The notes below the pieces were generated by a model. The model was not told the DNA's origin. It saw only the letters and a program-made list of their open reading frames with translations, and ran no database searches. From contig NC_044509.1 of NCBI RefSeq assembly GCF_902362185.1, forward strand, positions 15,379,866 to 15,443,865: a stretch of 64,000 nucleotides of DNA, in the 5' to 3' direction. The translations under genes were made by a program, and so were the position numbers. Below, in pieces: positions 1-11,445 of this stretch. Each line of letters starts with the position of its first letter. Position 1 is the stretch's first letter. Origin of the DNA: Chanos chanos (Eukaryota; Chordata; Actinopteri; Gonorynchiformes; Chanidae).

Positions 1-269
1 CACAAGTATTCATGAATTTAGAGGGCATTTGCAGGACAAAGTGACACAAAAAAATGTAATCTCAACTCAAATCACAAAACAGACAGAATTCAGTGCACGA
101 GTAACAGACTATCATAGGCAGAACAGGAAATCATCAATGATTAACGAGGAGGGGGTTAAAAGACAGGAACAGCAATAATACTAGAAGAGGATAACACAGC
201 TTGGTACACTCAGTGGGAATGAGAGACTTCACAAAGAACAAAGCAACAAAGGAGTATATGTACTGGGGG

Positions 270-472
270 GGGGGATGTTCCAGAGAGCGGGTTTAGTGAA
301 AACTTAGAGTTAGCTAACTCAGAATAAGTAGTAAACCTCCTAATAGAAGAGCCCTATGGCTTTGTTTTGCTAGGAGAATAAGGCCATAGGGCTCTTCTAT
401 TAGACGATTTACTACTTATTCTGAGTTACTTAACTCTGAGTTTTCACTAAACCCAATTTCTGGATTACCCCC
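270..472. mobile_element. Foldback MITE with long inverted arms
   Basis: The left arm (from the G-run and GTTCCAGAGAGCGGG) and the right arm (ending AATTTCTGGATTACCCCC) are inverted copies of each other over nearly the whole length, meeting near 375. Both arms carry the block TAATAGAAGAGCCCTATGGC. Nothing is coded. Copies sit at the same place in the other OR units (7991-11445, split by an insertion, and 21571-21772). The GGGGGTATTCCAGA-type end is common in teleost MITEs, possibly ISL2EU/PIF-like, but the family is not certain. Confidence 0.75.
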
Positions 473-1035
473 ATGGAGTCTGAATGATAATCAGTCAGTG
501 AGCTGAATGAGCCTGTGGTAAATAAGCTGGTGAAGCCCAGCAATGACAGACTGAATCAGAGGGAGTCGGAGACAAAGGTGGAACAACAAGCAACACTTCA
601 AATCTGAAATAATTTATAATTTTAATTTTGGAATTACAATCGGTGGAAACCATTAAACGAACAAAAAAAGAGTTTGGAAACATGATGGAACACTGGAAAT
701 TCACCACAGCAGCCTAATACTGCCTAGGGAGGGTCATTCTCGCTGACAAACAACACTCCACTCAATCAACTTGAGTTTAGCATGTCACATGATCACTTCA
801 GGCTTACTCAAATAAACACCATGGGTTTTATGGGTTTCATAGCCATGAGTCCTGCTACCTCCACATTGTCCTTCATGTCCAACTACAAGCTTACAATGTG
901 TAAACAGCCGGCAACTGTGCGGATGATCAGCACTCCAGCAGGTCGTGTCCAACGATGACAGGACCAGTCCTAATGTGACCTCATAGATAATTTTTTAAAT
1001 TTCTGTTTATCATCATCATCATCATTTTCTACCGC

Positions 1036-2987
1036 TTATCCGGGACCGGGTCGCGGTGGCAGCAGGCTGAGGAGGGTAGCCCAGACAACCCTTTCCCCGG
1101 CTACATCCACCAGCTCCTCCTGGGGGATCCAAAGGCGTTCCCAGGCCATCCAAGATATATAATTCTCCCAACGTGTCCTGGGTCTTCCCCGGGGGCTCCT
1201 CCCAGTTGGTCGTGCCCAGAACACCTCCATAGGGAGGTGCCCAGGAGGCATCCTGACTAGGTGCCCTAACCACCTCAACTGGCTCCTTTAAATGCGGAGG
1301 AGCAGCGGCTCTACTCCGAGCTCCTCCCGGGTGTTCGAGCTCCTCACCCTATCCCTACGGGTGCGCCCAGCCACCCTGCAGAGGAAGCTCATTTCTGCCA
1401 CTTGTATCCGCGATCTCATTCTTTCGGTCACTACCCAGAGCTCGTGACCATAGGTGAGGGTTGGAACAAAGATCGACTGGTAAATTGAGAGCCTTGCCTT
1501 CTGACTCAGCTCCTTCTTCACTACGACGGTCCGGTACAACGACCGCATGACTCCCGCCGCCACCCCGATCCACCTGTCGATCTCCCGCTCCATTTTACCC
1601 TCACTCGTGAACAAGACCCCGAGATACTTGAACTTGAGGCAGAAACTCAGTCCCAACTCGGAGGGGGCAAGCCACCTTTTTCCGGCATAGGACCATGGCC
1701 TCGGACTTGGAGGTGCTGATCCTCATCCCGACCACTTCACACTCAGCTGCGAACCGCCCCAATGCGTGCTGGAGGTCACAGTTTGATGAGGCCAACAGAA
1801 CCACATCATCTGCAAAAAGCAGAGACGCAATCCTGAGGCCACTGTACTGGACACCCTCCTCACCCCGACTGCGCCTTGAGATCCTGTCCATGAAAATTAA
1901 GAACAAGATCGGAGACAAGGTACAGCCCTGGCGGAGTCCAATACTCACTGGGAATGAGTTTGACTTTGTGCCGAGAATACGGACACAGCTCTCACTATGG
2001 TTATACAGGGACCGAATGGCTCGCAGCAGCGAACCTGGCACCCCATACTCCCGCAGTACCCCCCACAGGACACCCCAGGGAACATGATCATAAGCCCTCT
2101 CCAGGTCCACAAAACACATGTAGACCGGGTTGGCAAATTCCCATGATCCCTCCAGTATCCGTGCAAGGGTGAACAGCTGGTCCGCTGTTCCACGGCCAGG
2201 GCGGAATCCACATTGTTCCTCCTGGATCCGAGGTTCGACAATCGGCTGCAGTCTCCTTTCCAGTACCCTGGAGTAGGCTTTCCCAGGGAGGCTGAGCAGT
2301 GTGATACTCCGATAATTGGAGCACATTCTCTGGTCCCCTTTTTTAATAATGGGGACCACCACCCCGTCTGCCACTCCACAGGCACTGTCCCTAACTCCCT
2401 TGCAATGTTGAAGAGGCGTGTCAGCCATGACAGCCCAACAACATCCAAAGCCTTCAGCATTTCAGGGCGGATCTCATCCACTCCTGGCGCCTTGCCACTG
2501 CGGAGTTTTCTAACTGCCTCAGTGACCTCTACCAGAGAGATGGGTGACGACCCTCCTGAATCTCCTCTGTGGAGGGCGTGTCAGTCGGGTTTAGGAGCTC
2601 CTCAAAGTATTCCTTCCACCGTCCGACCACATCCTCAGCTGAGGTCAGGACCTCCCCATCCCTGCTGAGAACAGCCTGGACGAGGCCCTGCCTGCCCCTC
2701 CTAAGTCGCCTGACGGTTTGCCAGAACCTCTTTGAGGCCAACCGAAAGTCCATTTCCATGGCCTCCCCAAACTCCTCCCATACCCGAGTTTTTGCTTCCA
2801 TGACAGCTGTCGCTGCAGCCCTTTTGGCATGCCGGTACCTCTCAGCCAATTCCGGAGTCCCCCGTGCTAGCCAAGCCCGGAAGGCCTCCTTCTTCAGCCT
2901 GACGGCTTCCCTCACCGGTGGCGTCCACCACCGGGTCCTTGGGTTGCCGCCACGACAGGCACCGACGACCGTCTGGCCACAGCTCAA
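1036..2987 (-). pseudogene. LINE reverse transcriptase and C-terminal region, frameshifted
   Basis: Reverse transcriptase motifs are seen on the minus strand: FRPGRGTADQLF, CFVDLERAYDHVP, GLRQGCTLSPILF and the catalytic LLFADDVVLLA. Downstream lies the family's C-terminal region with YLGVLFTSEG, TLTYGHELWV and RWLGHLVRMP. The parts fall in about four overlapping open frames (2529-2987, 1945-2481 with 1601-2428, 1288-1656, 1036-1278), so several frameshifts separate them. The element cannot make its own protein. Confidence 0.85.
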
Positions 2988-3125
2988 AGCTGCCGCTTCA
3001 ACAATGGAGGCTCTAAACAGGGTCCATTCGGACTCCAGGTCCCCAGTCTCCCTCGGGATTAGGGAGAAACTCCTCCGGAGGTGTGAGTTGAAGATCTTCC
3101 GTACAGGGTCCTCAGTCAGCCGTTC

Positions 3126-4022
3126 TCAGTTCACCCTCACTATGCGCTTGGGTTTACCAGGTCTGTCCGGCAGCCTCCCCCGCCATCTGATCCGACTCAC
3201 CACCAGGTGGTGATCAGTTGACAGCTCTGCCCCTCTCTTCACCCGAGTGTCCAGCACATACGGCCGCAGGTCTGATGAGACGACTACAAAGTCGATCATC
3301 AACCGTTGGCCTAAGGAGCTCTGGTACCAGGTACATTTATGAGCCGCCTTATGCTCGAACATGGTGTTCGTTATGGACAATCCATGACTCGCACAGAAGT
3401 CCAACAACAAAGCACCACTTGGGTTCAGATCGGGTAGGCCGTTCCTCCCAATCACTCCCCTCCAAGTCTGTCCATCATTGCCAACATGAGCATTGAAGTC
3501 TCCCAGTAGAACTACAGAGTCCCCAGATGGTGTCTTCACTAGGACACTTTCCAGTGTATCTAGGAAGGCTGGGTACTCTGAGCTGCCGTTCAGCGCGTAC
3601 GCCGTCACGACAGTCAGAGATTTCCCCCCTGCAACCTGAAGGCGCAGTGAGGCGACCCTTTCGTTCACCGGGACAAACTCCAACACAGCGGCGCTCAGTC
3701 GGGGGCTAACAAGTAACCCCACACCTGCCCGTCGCCTCTCACCCCAGGCAACTCCAGAGAAGGACAGAGTCCAGCCCCCATCCAGGAGTTTGGTTCCAGA
3801 GCCAAGGCTGTGCGTAGAGGTGAGCCCAACTATATCTAGTTGGTATCGCTCCACCTCCAGCAACAAGTTCCGGCTCCTTCCCCCCCAGAGAGGTGACATT
3901 CCACGTACCAAAAGCCAGTTTCTGTACTGTAAGTCCAGTCTGCTGAGGCCCTCGCCCCATCCTGCCACCTGTGTGGCATCGCACCCGGCCCCTATTTCTC
4001 CCCTCACAGGTGGTGGGCCCAC
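3126..4022 (-). pseudogene. LINE apurinic/apyrimidinic-type endonuclease domain
   Basis: This open stretch is the N-terminal part of the LINE polyprotein. Endonuclease motifs are visible in order: a GDFNAH block, an IDFVVVS block and the terminal STDHHLVV block with the catalytic Asp-His pair. The family nicks target DNA to prime reverse transcription. The open frame ends near 3126 and the downstream polyprotein continues in another frame, so it is a relic. Antisense open frames over this interval are shadows. Confidence 0.85.
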
Positions 4023-4259
4023 GAGAGGGCAGCCCCACGTTTCTCATTCGGGCTGAGCCTGGCTGGACCCCGAGGCAGGTCCAGCCACCAGGCACTCGTC
4101 TACAAGCTCCCCTCCCAGGCCTGGCTCCAGGAGGGGGCCCCTATCTCCCTATTCCGGGCGAGGTGCCTGTATCTATGTGGGTGCTGATCATAAGGGCTTT
4201 CAGAATCGCTTTTTGCGATTTCTGTTTATGTAACAATATATCAATAAATCCAACCTCCT

Positions 4260-4395
4260 GGGGGGTATTCCAGAGAGCAGGTTTAGTGAAAACGCTGACT
4301 TAGTTAACTCAGAGTAAGTAGTAAAACTCCTAATAGAAGAGCACTATGGCTTCATTCTCCTAGCGTTGGGCTTTGTTTTGCTAGAAGAATAAATA
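4260..4395. mobile_element. Single-armed MITE relative
   Basis: The sequence starts GGGGGTATTCCAGAGAGCAGG and runs through TAATAGAAGAGC(A/C)CTATGGC, like one arm of the foldback MITE at 270-472, but I found no matching inverted arm downstream. The same half-element lies at about 11978 and 22306 in the other OR units, so it predates the duplication. Confidence 0.55.
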
Positions 4396-6107
4396 AATGA
4401 ATGATGGACATAATTTATTACTTGTTTTATGCTTATTTTTATTTTGTACTTTTGAAAATGTGAGTATATTAAATGCCTGATACTTCAAGAATATCACTCA
4501 AGCTATTTTTTTCATGGGTGACTTGCACTAGTCATTCCTTCATGTTTGTATCTTAGTTTTAACTCAAGTATTGTATCTGAATGCTTCTACAACCCTGCTC
4601 TTCCCCTTCTTTAGTGAAATAGCCACATAGCTTTCCCTTTAGTATATACTGTACATGTATTGATTACTTTTATAAGTGTATACGTGTTCTCCATGGTAAT
4701 TAAATTAAGGTAGTGTGGGGCCTAGCAGAATTTTTTTTTTATGGGCATAAGGTCTGAAGAGACTCACAAGTAACTCACAGAAGCATGCATAACTGTTTGT
4801 CTTTGTACACACTTACAAAACCATCTTTCTTACAAAACCTTTACCTTAACCCCTACACAGATGGTCATTTCACCTGGTCATTTATGTTCATTTATTGGTG
4901 TCATAATTCTGAGGGCTCAGCAGAAACACCAGAAAGCACTTGCTTTTTCTCTCAGATGTAGGTAAAAGGTATTTCTTATCCGAGAGACGCAAGGCCAAAG
5001 GCCTCGTGTGGCCTGGGTATATCTGGGTGCAAGAAATCGTTTTCTTTGGTCAGTAACATCATGACTCAGTCTGGGTAACATCATGTGCATAGTGTGCAGG
5101 AGAGCCTCCTCTTCGCTCCTGCTTCGCCTGTATCATCATTTCAACTTCAGTAAAGAATACTACTACCAAAAAGAAACGTTGTGCCTTTTTATTATTTTAA
5201 CAGCAAAACATGCCAATGCCCAACAATAGTAAATTTAATATTTTTTTCCTACCACAACTGTTGACGTTTTAATAAATGATTACATTTCCAAATTTAAGGT
5301 GCAATAATTTTGAAGCTGATATGTCGAGATTTGTCAAGACTTATAAAGATACCCACAGCACCTGCACACTCCATGGCACAACTGACCTTACTCTGAACTT
5401 TGTGGTGTTTGGGTGTCACACAGTAATGTAAACTGTGTGTCAAAGTGAGTAGAATGTTTTGAAAATTAGAAAAACATATTTTCAACTTATGTAGGTCAGT
5501 TGGTTTTCAGTCTGAAGCTCCAAGAGATGTGTGGGGATTGTGGAATGGTGAGCATTTTTTGCTTTGAAACTTTCAACAATTCTTTGTACTGTGTGCTTTT
5601 AATCTTGTGTTCCTTAGTATATTTTGCTAAATGTGTCTTTCCCTCCTTGCTACAATATGTTTTCTTCATACTTTAACTTTGTAATAAACAGTAACCAGGG
5701 CATTCCGCTCCTTACTTGTGCCACAGACTCAAGAGAACACCTGAGAATCTGAGTACACAAAAGTAGAGAACATGAACATGTGATTTTGAAAACACCCATT
5801 GCATTCTTCTGGGAACAGGGTCATTTCCTGGACATAGAGACACCTGCCTCTACACTGGATTATAGCCATTATAGAAGGATATATATGCTTATGCAGAATG
5901 TGTGATCCCTGCTTGTAGATCAACATGCTGCCATTTCCATTCATCTTCACTTGTGTCTTGAATTGGTCTTGTATTGCAGCTACTCCTCATTAGGAAATAT
6001 TTGTAAAATTTGTAAAATCTTTTTTTTTGTTCAAGCTAATATTTAATCATAAAAGTAAAAGCATTTAATGAGGTATAGCACTGAAGCCTCATGGTTTTAT
6101 GAGAAAG
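4396..6107. other. Conserved upstream region of OR U1 with leader exon
   Basis: No coding sequence is recognised. From about 4970 it is almost identical to the regions before U2, U4 and U5, which points to a shared promoter and control region. A leader exon appears to end at 6107, followed by GTAAGC. In the sister copies this leader splices to a TTTTTTTCAG acceptor shortly before the receptor start. Minus-strand open frames at 5294-5485 and 5729-5950 recur in every copy only because the DNA is duplicated; they show no domain. Confidence 0.5.
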
Positions 6108-6251
6108 GTAAGCATGACTTTAGTAACTATGTTTTTACTACTTTTCGTGCCTGAAAGATTATTTCAGTTGAAATATTCAATCATTCATGCAATTGTATTC
6201 TTTTTTTTCCAACATTTTTCCTTGTACGTGAAAAAAAGAAGACATTTCAAG

Positions 6252-7244
6252 ATGCCCATACAGCCAGTCTCTGGGAACACAACATTTGTGCGTCCATCCA
6301 CATTTTATATTAATGGATTTTCTAACGTCCCACATGCAAAGTATTATTATATATTTCTCTGCCTTGTCTACACCACAACGGTCCTTGGGAACTCCTTTAT
6401 AATGTGTACTGTATGCTTAGCACGCAGCCTTCACACAGCGAAGTACATTGCCGTGTTTAACTTGGCTGTGACTGACTTGGGTGGAAGTACTGCTCTGATT
6501 CCGAGGCTTGTGGACACATTTTTGTTTGAACACCAGTACATATCTTATGAGGCTTGTTTGGCCAACATGTTTTTTGTTTTCTTTTTCATGACTCTGCAGT
6601 CTCTCACTCTGCTTGCTTTGGCTTATGATAGAGTGGTTGCAATTTGTTTTCCTCTCAGATACCATGCAATTGTCACTAAAACAGCGATGGCTTTGATCAT
6701 TGGATGTATGTGGGTGTTTACAACAGCTCTAGTTGCTTCTGTTGTAGAACTGATTACCAGACTCTCTTTTTGTCGATCTACTGTTGTTAACAGCTATTTT
6801 TGTGACCATGGGCCAATTTGTGCACTGGCCTGTAATGATAACTCCTTGAATATCATCATGGCCTATGTCGGTATGGTCACAATCCTTTGCATTCCATTGA
6901 TGTTAATAGGTATTTCATATGCTTGCATAGCTTTGGCATTACTGAGAATTGCACAAGGAACTGGGCATATCAAAGCCATGAAAACCTGTACATCCCATTT
7001 GATATTAGTAGCCATGTTCTACCTGCCACTTTTATTCATAAACATAGCAGCTGTCATGTCAAGACTAGACCCTAATGTCAGGATAATCAATTACTCTCTC
7101 ACACAAACAATACCATCCATGCTGAATCCTATTATATACACAGTTAAGACAGAGGAGGTCAGGCAGTCTATTAGAGGACTCTACAAAAGAGCCATGGTAA
7201 ATAAAACAGTAGATAAAAATATGAAGAGCACCGCAGATAAATAA
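6252..7244 (+). CDS. Odorant receptor, copy U1
   Basis: This is a 330-residue seven-transmembrane odorant receptor, expected in olfactory neuron cilia and coupled to G protein. Visible signs are an N-terminal glycosylation site (N9-T-T), G46-N47 in TM1, the extracellular Cys102, the TM3 end AYDRVVAICFPLRY (D126-R127), SYFCDHGPICALAC in loop 2, KAMKTCTSHL before TM6 and LNPIIY at 291-296. The frame is open further upstream from 6099. I chose the ATG at 6252 because the four sister genes all start there with MPIQPVS. In this copy the leader-intron acceptor has changed: TTTTTTCC-AAC stands where the sisters have a T-run then CAG. Splicing may differ here. It pairs with U4. Confidence 0.93.
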   Translation: MPIQPVSGNTTFVRPSTFYINGFSNVPHAKYYYIFLCLVYTTTVLGNSFIMCTVCLARSLHTAKYIAVFNLAVTDLGGSTALIPRLVDTFLFEHQYISYEACLANMFFVFFFMTLQSLTLLALAYDRVVAICFPLRYHAIVTKTAMALIIGCMWVFTTALVASVVELITRLSFCRSTVVNSYFCDHGPICALACNDNSLNIIMAYVGMVTILCIPLMLIGISYACIALALLRIAQGTGHIKAMKTCTSHLILVAMFYLPLLFINIAAVMSRLDPNVRIINYSLTQTIPSMLNPIIYTVKTEEVRQSIRGLYKRAMVNKTVDKNMKSTADK

Positions 7245-7778
7245 AATCCTGTAATGTGATACATTACAATGTGATATTCAAGCAGTGAGTGCTTGCGAAG
7301 GAAACAGAGAGATTTTAAACCTTAAGGACTTGTTTTAAGCTATGGAATAAAACCATATTGAGCATATAATTTGCTCAGCCAAGTTAAATGAGCCATACTC
7401 AAATACTGCTGGTCTGGAATTTTACAACTTAAATGAATTTCAGTCCCAATCTTGAGTGCAAATCAATTATAGATGGAATTGTGAGAAAGGAATGTGATTT
7501 GTGTATTGAGTGTCATCGTGTGACTTTACCTACATTTTAAATAAAAATGTACTCTTATCACTCCAGCAACACCAACCTGTTTGCTTGTAACAAGAGAATA
7601 GTTTCCTTTCTTGTTGTTCAGCTTGAATAATTTTAGGCACTTTGACAATTTAGATTAAATTTAGATAAGGCTTTAGGGCAATTCAAATGAAAACTGATGC
7701 ATTCTAATTCCAGTTTTTGGAATTTGAATTTACAGTGACACAAGTTTTCAAATCTGACATAAATTTTAATTTTGGAAC
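7245..7778. other. 3' flank of OR U1
   Basis: No gene is seen. An AATAAA overlaps the end of the coding region at 7239 and others follow. The stretch recurs after U3 (17775-18300) and U4 (20819-21350) but not after U2 or U5, which makes it the marker for the U1 type of unit. Confidence 0.6.
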
Positions 7779-8033
7779 TAATCTCAACTCAAATCACAAA
7801 ACAGACAGAATTCAGTGCACGAGTAACAGACTATCATAGGCAGAACAGGAAATCATCAATGATTAACGAGGTAGGGTTAAAAGACAGGAACAGCAATAAT
7901 ACTAGAAGAGGATAACACAGCTTGGTACACTCAGTGGGAATGAGAGACTTCACAAAGAACAAAGCAACAAAGGAGTATATGTACTGGGGGGGGGGTGTTC
8001 CAGAGAGCGGGTTTAGTGAAAACTTAGAGTTGG

Positions 8034-11000
8034 CACTGCGTGAAAAGTGGTGTATTTGGAAATATCCGGACAAAGTAAACTTCCGCTAAACCTGCTGTTT
8101 CCCGGAGGTATTCGGATGCCCGCAGAACTTTGTCATGCAGACCTGAAAACTCCCGCAAATGTCCGAATACAGCTGTTAGATGGCAGTTTTCAGGCATCCG
8201 CGTGACCACAGTCGTTAGCTGATGGCTTGGCCTTTCAAATGCTAATAACAGTCAGTGGTCTAGGTGGGACTGGGTATGGAAGCCTGCCCCCCTTCCTCAC
8301 TGTAACTTTCTATCAGTTAGCCTATATGTAATATTTAGCCGATATTTTGATAACCACACAAACTTCTTAGGTGTTGCATGGTGTATAATATAGCAGTGGT
8401 AGGCCCATGTAGCCTTTAATGTCATTGCTCTGTCGTGCAGCTAAATTACAATGGACACTTCAAATGGAGCATACAAAAACACACTGAAAACATAATTTAA
8501 AAAAAGTCTAAATGAGAGGTTCATTAATTACATATTTGATGGTTATGCAACTGTCCTTTACTTGGGGTCAAAGGTACAGGGTGACCAGATTCAAACAGAC
8601 CAAATGGGGGACAAGTAGTAAGTTTGAGTGGGACAATGTGGGACATGCTGAGAGATGATGTAAAACTTAGATATAATGTCAGTCTAACTGAATAAGAAAC
8701 ACTTATATACACTTGTATTGATAGACATCCAACATGCATTGGCCATTACAGGCCCATCAAAGGCAACTGTACTTAAGCAAAGCAGCAGGCATCATACAGC
8801 TCAAGTCTTTCAAGTTAAACCCCTGACCAAATCCAACTATAAGAATAAATAAGGCTCAAAATAAAATATTACATAAAATAAAACAATTTCAATGCAAATC
8901 TTTATATCAAGCCAAAATCTCTATTGGATGGGTAGCATGGTCAGAAGGGATAGAAGTACTTTTTCCTTTCTTTTTGACCATGACGTCGGCTGACAGCGTT
9001 TATCTTCATATCTGTAAAGTTTTACTAAGTTTGGTTTTTGTGACTTAGCAAAGAAATTCGTCGGCCCCACAGCTGCACAGTTTGATTGACGGCCGCCACA
9101 GATTCTTGATGACCGCCCTCAACGCTCTCCTCTCAGCCATTTGGTGAAAGCAAGGCTTTTAAAAAAACTCGCCTATGTTGCATTTTTACTGCTTTTGACA
9201 TAGCGCTATTAAATAGATTAGAAACTATGCTCATGTGCAGGCGGGTAAAATAATGGATCCATATATTTTTTTATTTCTGACAGTTAAAAACCAAACGACC
9301 AGCGAAAATGCGGGACATTATCTCAGTATGAGGGATGCGGGACAAAGGATACAGGAAAAAAAAAAAAAAAGTTTACAGGGCATAGGAGTTTTTGTTGTTG
9401 ATTCTCGCTTGTTTGTTCGGAATGTTTCTCCTCAGTACGAGGACGCGCCCCGTTTTCAAACCACCCACTTAGAATCTGAGGTTGAGTCCTGTCCAATCAG
9501 TTTTCTGTGCGTGCATGGCGTAGGGTGACAGTAACCAATAGCATTGTGTGCAACTGCAGCGCGAAATTTGCTTTGGGGAAGGGGTTACCTGTAGTAAGGT
9601 AAGGAGAAGCGAGTCACTGAAGGATTACAGAAGTTGTACTCCGTATTCTGTCGATAGTGTGCATTTTGAAGATGGCTTGCAAAAGAACACTTAAGTTTTC
9701 GAACGGACAGCGGAGTGGAGAGGCTACTCGTGCGCCGTGAATATCCAATTTTTCCAACGCCGAGTCCGAACGAAAACAAACAACTGGTGTCCCCGTTAAA
9801 TGCATTTTTAAGAAGATGTCTGAACAGCAGTAAACGTTCATGGAGAATGTTATTCGGCGGTTGGACAGGATGGAGTCCCATCAAAGAGGCGCAAGAGGAG
9901 TCTGCCCGAGAAAAGAAGACGAGCGGGGAATAACTCTGTTTCGGTAAGTTTATTTCTGTAGCCTTCTGGCTTTCGTCTTTGACTGCCGCGCATTCTGATA
10001 CGTTCACATTTCTTTATCTGCTTTATCCCTTAATGTGGTTGAATTTAACTCTTGTATTAATTTTGCTTCTACAGGAAGCTGTGCGGAGAATGCATAATGC
10101 TGAAAACAACACGCACAGATATGATCGACAGACAAGGTAGGACAGCGTGTTTTGTTGGTAGACTATATCGTCGCGATTGTTTCATAGCAGTGCTTGGAAT
10201 ACTCAACGAACTTTTAATCAGTCTTCCTTTCTTCTCCGTTTTTTTTCTCTCTAGCATCCTGAAAGACCGATTGAGACTATTCGAAAGAGTTACCGGGTGA
10301 AACCAGAGAACAAAGAGGGGGGCAGGATCGCCACTCGAACGAGGCAAAGGAGGAGAAGAGTAAGTCAAAACATCATTTCCCTAGTAGTTCTTAGACTTTT
10401 TCTCCATTTGCTATTTTCAGTGATCTAATTTCTGTTTTCACTGTGTTTTGCATCTGCTCAAGGCCAGAGCTAGTGTTCTTTAAACTGAGGAAGAGGCTGC
10501 CATATGGAGGACCGCATCAGTAGATATCATTTCTGAAGGGGACGCCGCCATCTTGGATGGAAGGCCAGCGTGGGTCCTCCCGCCTAGCACAGAGTTGTCT
10601 GCACTGTGTGGGGTGCTACAGAATAGAGACCACGGAAGCTGGGTTGTTACTGGGAATGCTCAACATTTAGAGTTTCATTTATGCTCCCAAAAAGCATTTG
10701 TATTATATACTATGATATTACAGTATATTCTGTTCTAATGTATTCTATTCTGTTATATATTGTACACTGATATATATATATATATATATAAAATTGTCAA
10801 TTTATATGCCTTATATTATACTGTATTTGCTTTATTTATAATAAAATTTGTGTTTGCCAGACTATCTATACAATCTACCTATGAACATAAAACAACACCA
10901 CCACCAATAATAATAATATTAATAATTATTATTATATAAACCATATGAATTCATGTCTGGGGACCCACAATGGACCAATGGGGAAGGGTTTTAGGGGAGG

Positions 11001-11283
11001 GGCAAGACATTGCTCCACCAATCCAAAGAAAGACTTTTGACCAATTGCAGGATACCTGGTGGCCCAAGGTGTGAAGTGCAAATGTTCCCTTCCAAGCACC
11101 CCCAAGGGATTATTCACCATGGCAACTAAGGGCTCTAGGCAGACCCCAAAACACGGTACATATTCAGGAGTATTCCATGCCGCGTAACAGAGCTGCAAAC
11201 TGCTGGATACAGCTGATAATCTGTGGAGTATCCGGGAATATACAGGAGTATTCCAGGCCGAATACACCTCTTTTCACGCAGTG
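8034..11283. mobile_element. CACTA/EnSpm-like DNA transposon, 3.25 kb, apparently non-autonomous
   Basis: The ends are inverted copies: CACTGCGTGAAAAGTGG on the left and, read inward from the right, CACTGCGTGAAAAGAGG, continuing with GTGTATT(T/C)GG. The host TGG is duplicated at 8031-8033 and 11284-11286, and the empty site is at 21611-21613. CACT(A/G) ends with a 3-bp duplication fit CACTA/EnSpm. Repeated subterminal words (TATTCCAGGCC, TATTCCATGCC, CGGATGCC) also fit. No transposase is recognised. Between 9490 and 10500 there are CCAAT-type boxes and short exon-like blocks with GTAAG donors and pyrimidine-AG acceptors, rich in Arg and Lys, whose product I do not recognise. A (TA)n tract lies at 10770-10790. 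Confidence 0.75.
9840..10492 (+). pseudogene. Exon-like blocks inside the CACTA-like element, unknown product
   Basis: Three or four short open blocks are separated by plausible introns: donor CGGTAAGTTT near 9943, acceptor TTCTACAG near 10075, donor AAGGTAGG near 10135, acceptor TCTCTCTAG near 10254, donor GAGTAAGT near 10359. The open text is basic (for example RRKRSLPEKRRR and RTRQRRRR). The frames across the first junction are ambiguous, so no single protein is asserted. It could be an accessory transposon gene or a captured host fragment. Confidence 0.3.
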
Positions 11284-11445
11284 TGGCTAACTCAGAGTAA
11301 GTAGTAAACCTCCTAATAGAAGAGCCCTATGGCTTTGTTTTGCTAGGAGAATGAGGCCATAGGGCTCTTCTATTAGAAGGTTTCCTACTTATTCTGAGTT
11401 AACTAACTCTGAGTTTTCACTAAACCCAATTTCTGGATTACCCCC

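Larger units (their letters stand above)
1011..4217 (-). mobile_element. RTE-type (Expander-like) LINE, near full length, decayed
   Basis: This is a non-LTR retrotransposon on the minus strand. It is bounded by a 12-bp target duplication, ATTTCTGTTTAT, at 999-1010 and 4218-4229. The uninterrupted site is present at 11936-11947 and 22263-22274 in the other OR units. The 3' end is a short ATG-type tandem tail (plus strand CATCATCAT at 1011) rather than poly-A, as in RTE-clade elements. It encodes an APE endonuclease followed by a reverse transcriptase. Reading moves between frames several times, so the copy is dead. RTE/RTEX assignment rests on the tail and remembered family resemblance. Insertion after the block duplication, or into one copy only, is inferred from the empty sites. 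Confidence 0.88.
7991..11445. mobile_element. Foldback MITE of unit U2, split by a later insertion
   Basis: The left arm (7991-8033) and the remainder (11284-11445) together equal the intact MITE at 21571-21772. They are separated by the CACTA-like element, which gives a clear relative age: MITE first, CACTA-like element second. Confidence 0.8.

Noticed and set aside
2569-3213. 214-codon open frame on the plus strand
   Set aside because: Antisense shadow of the LINE polyprotein; no domain of its own.
5729-5950. 73-codon minus-strand frame found before four OR copies
   Set aside because: Its conservation follows the duplicated upstream DNA and there is no recognisable protein feature.
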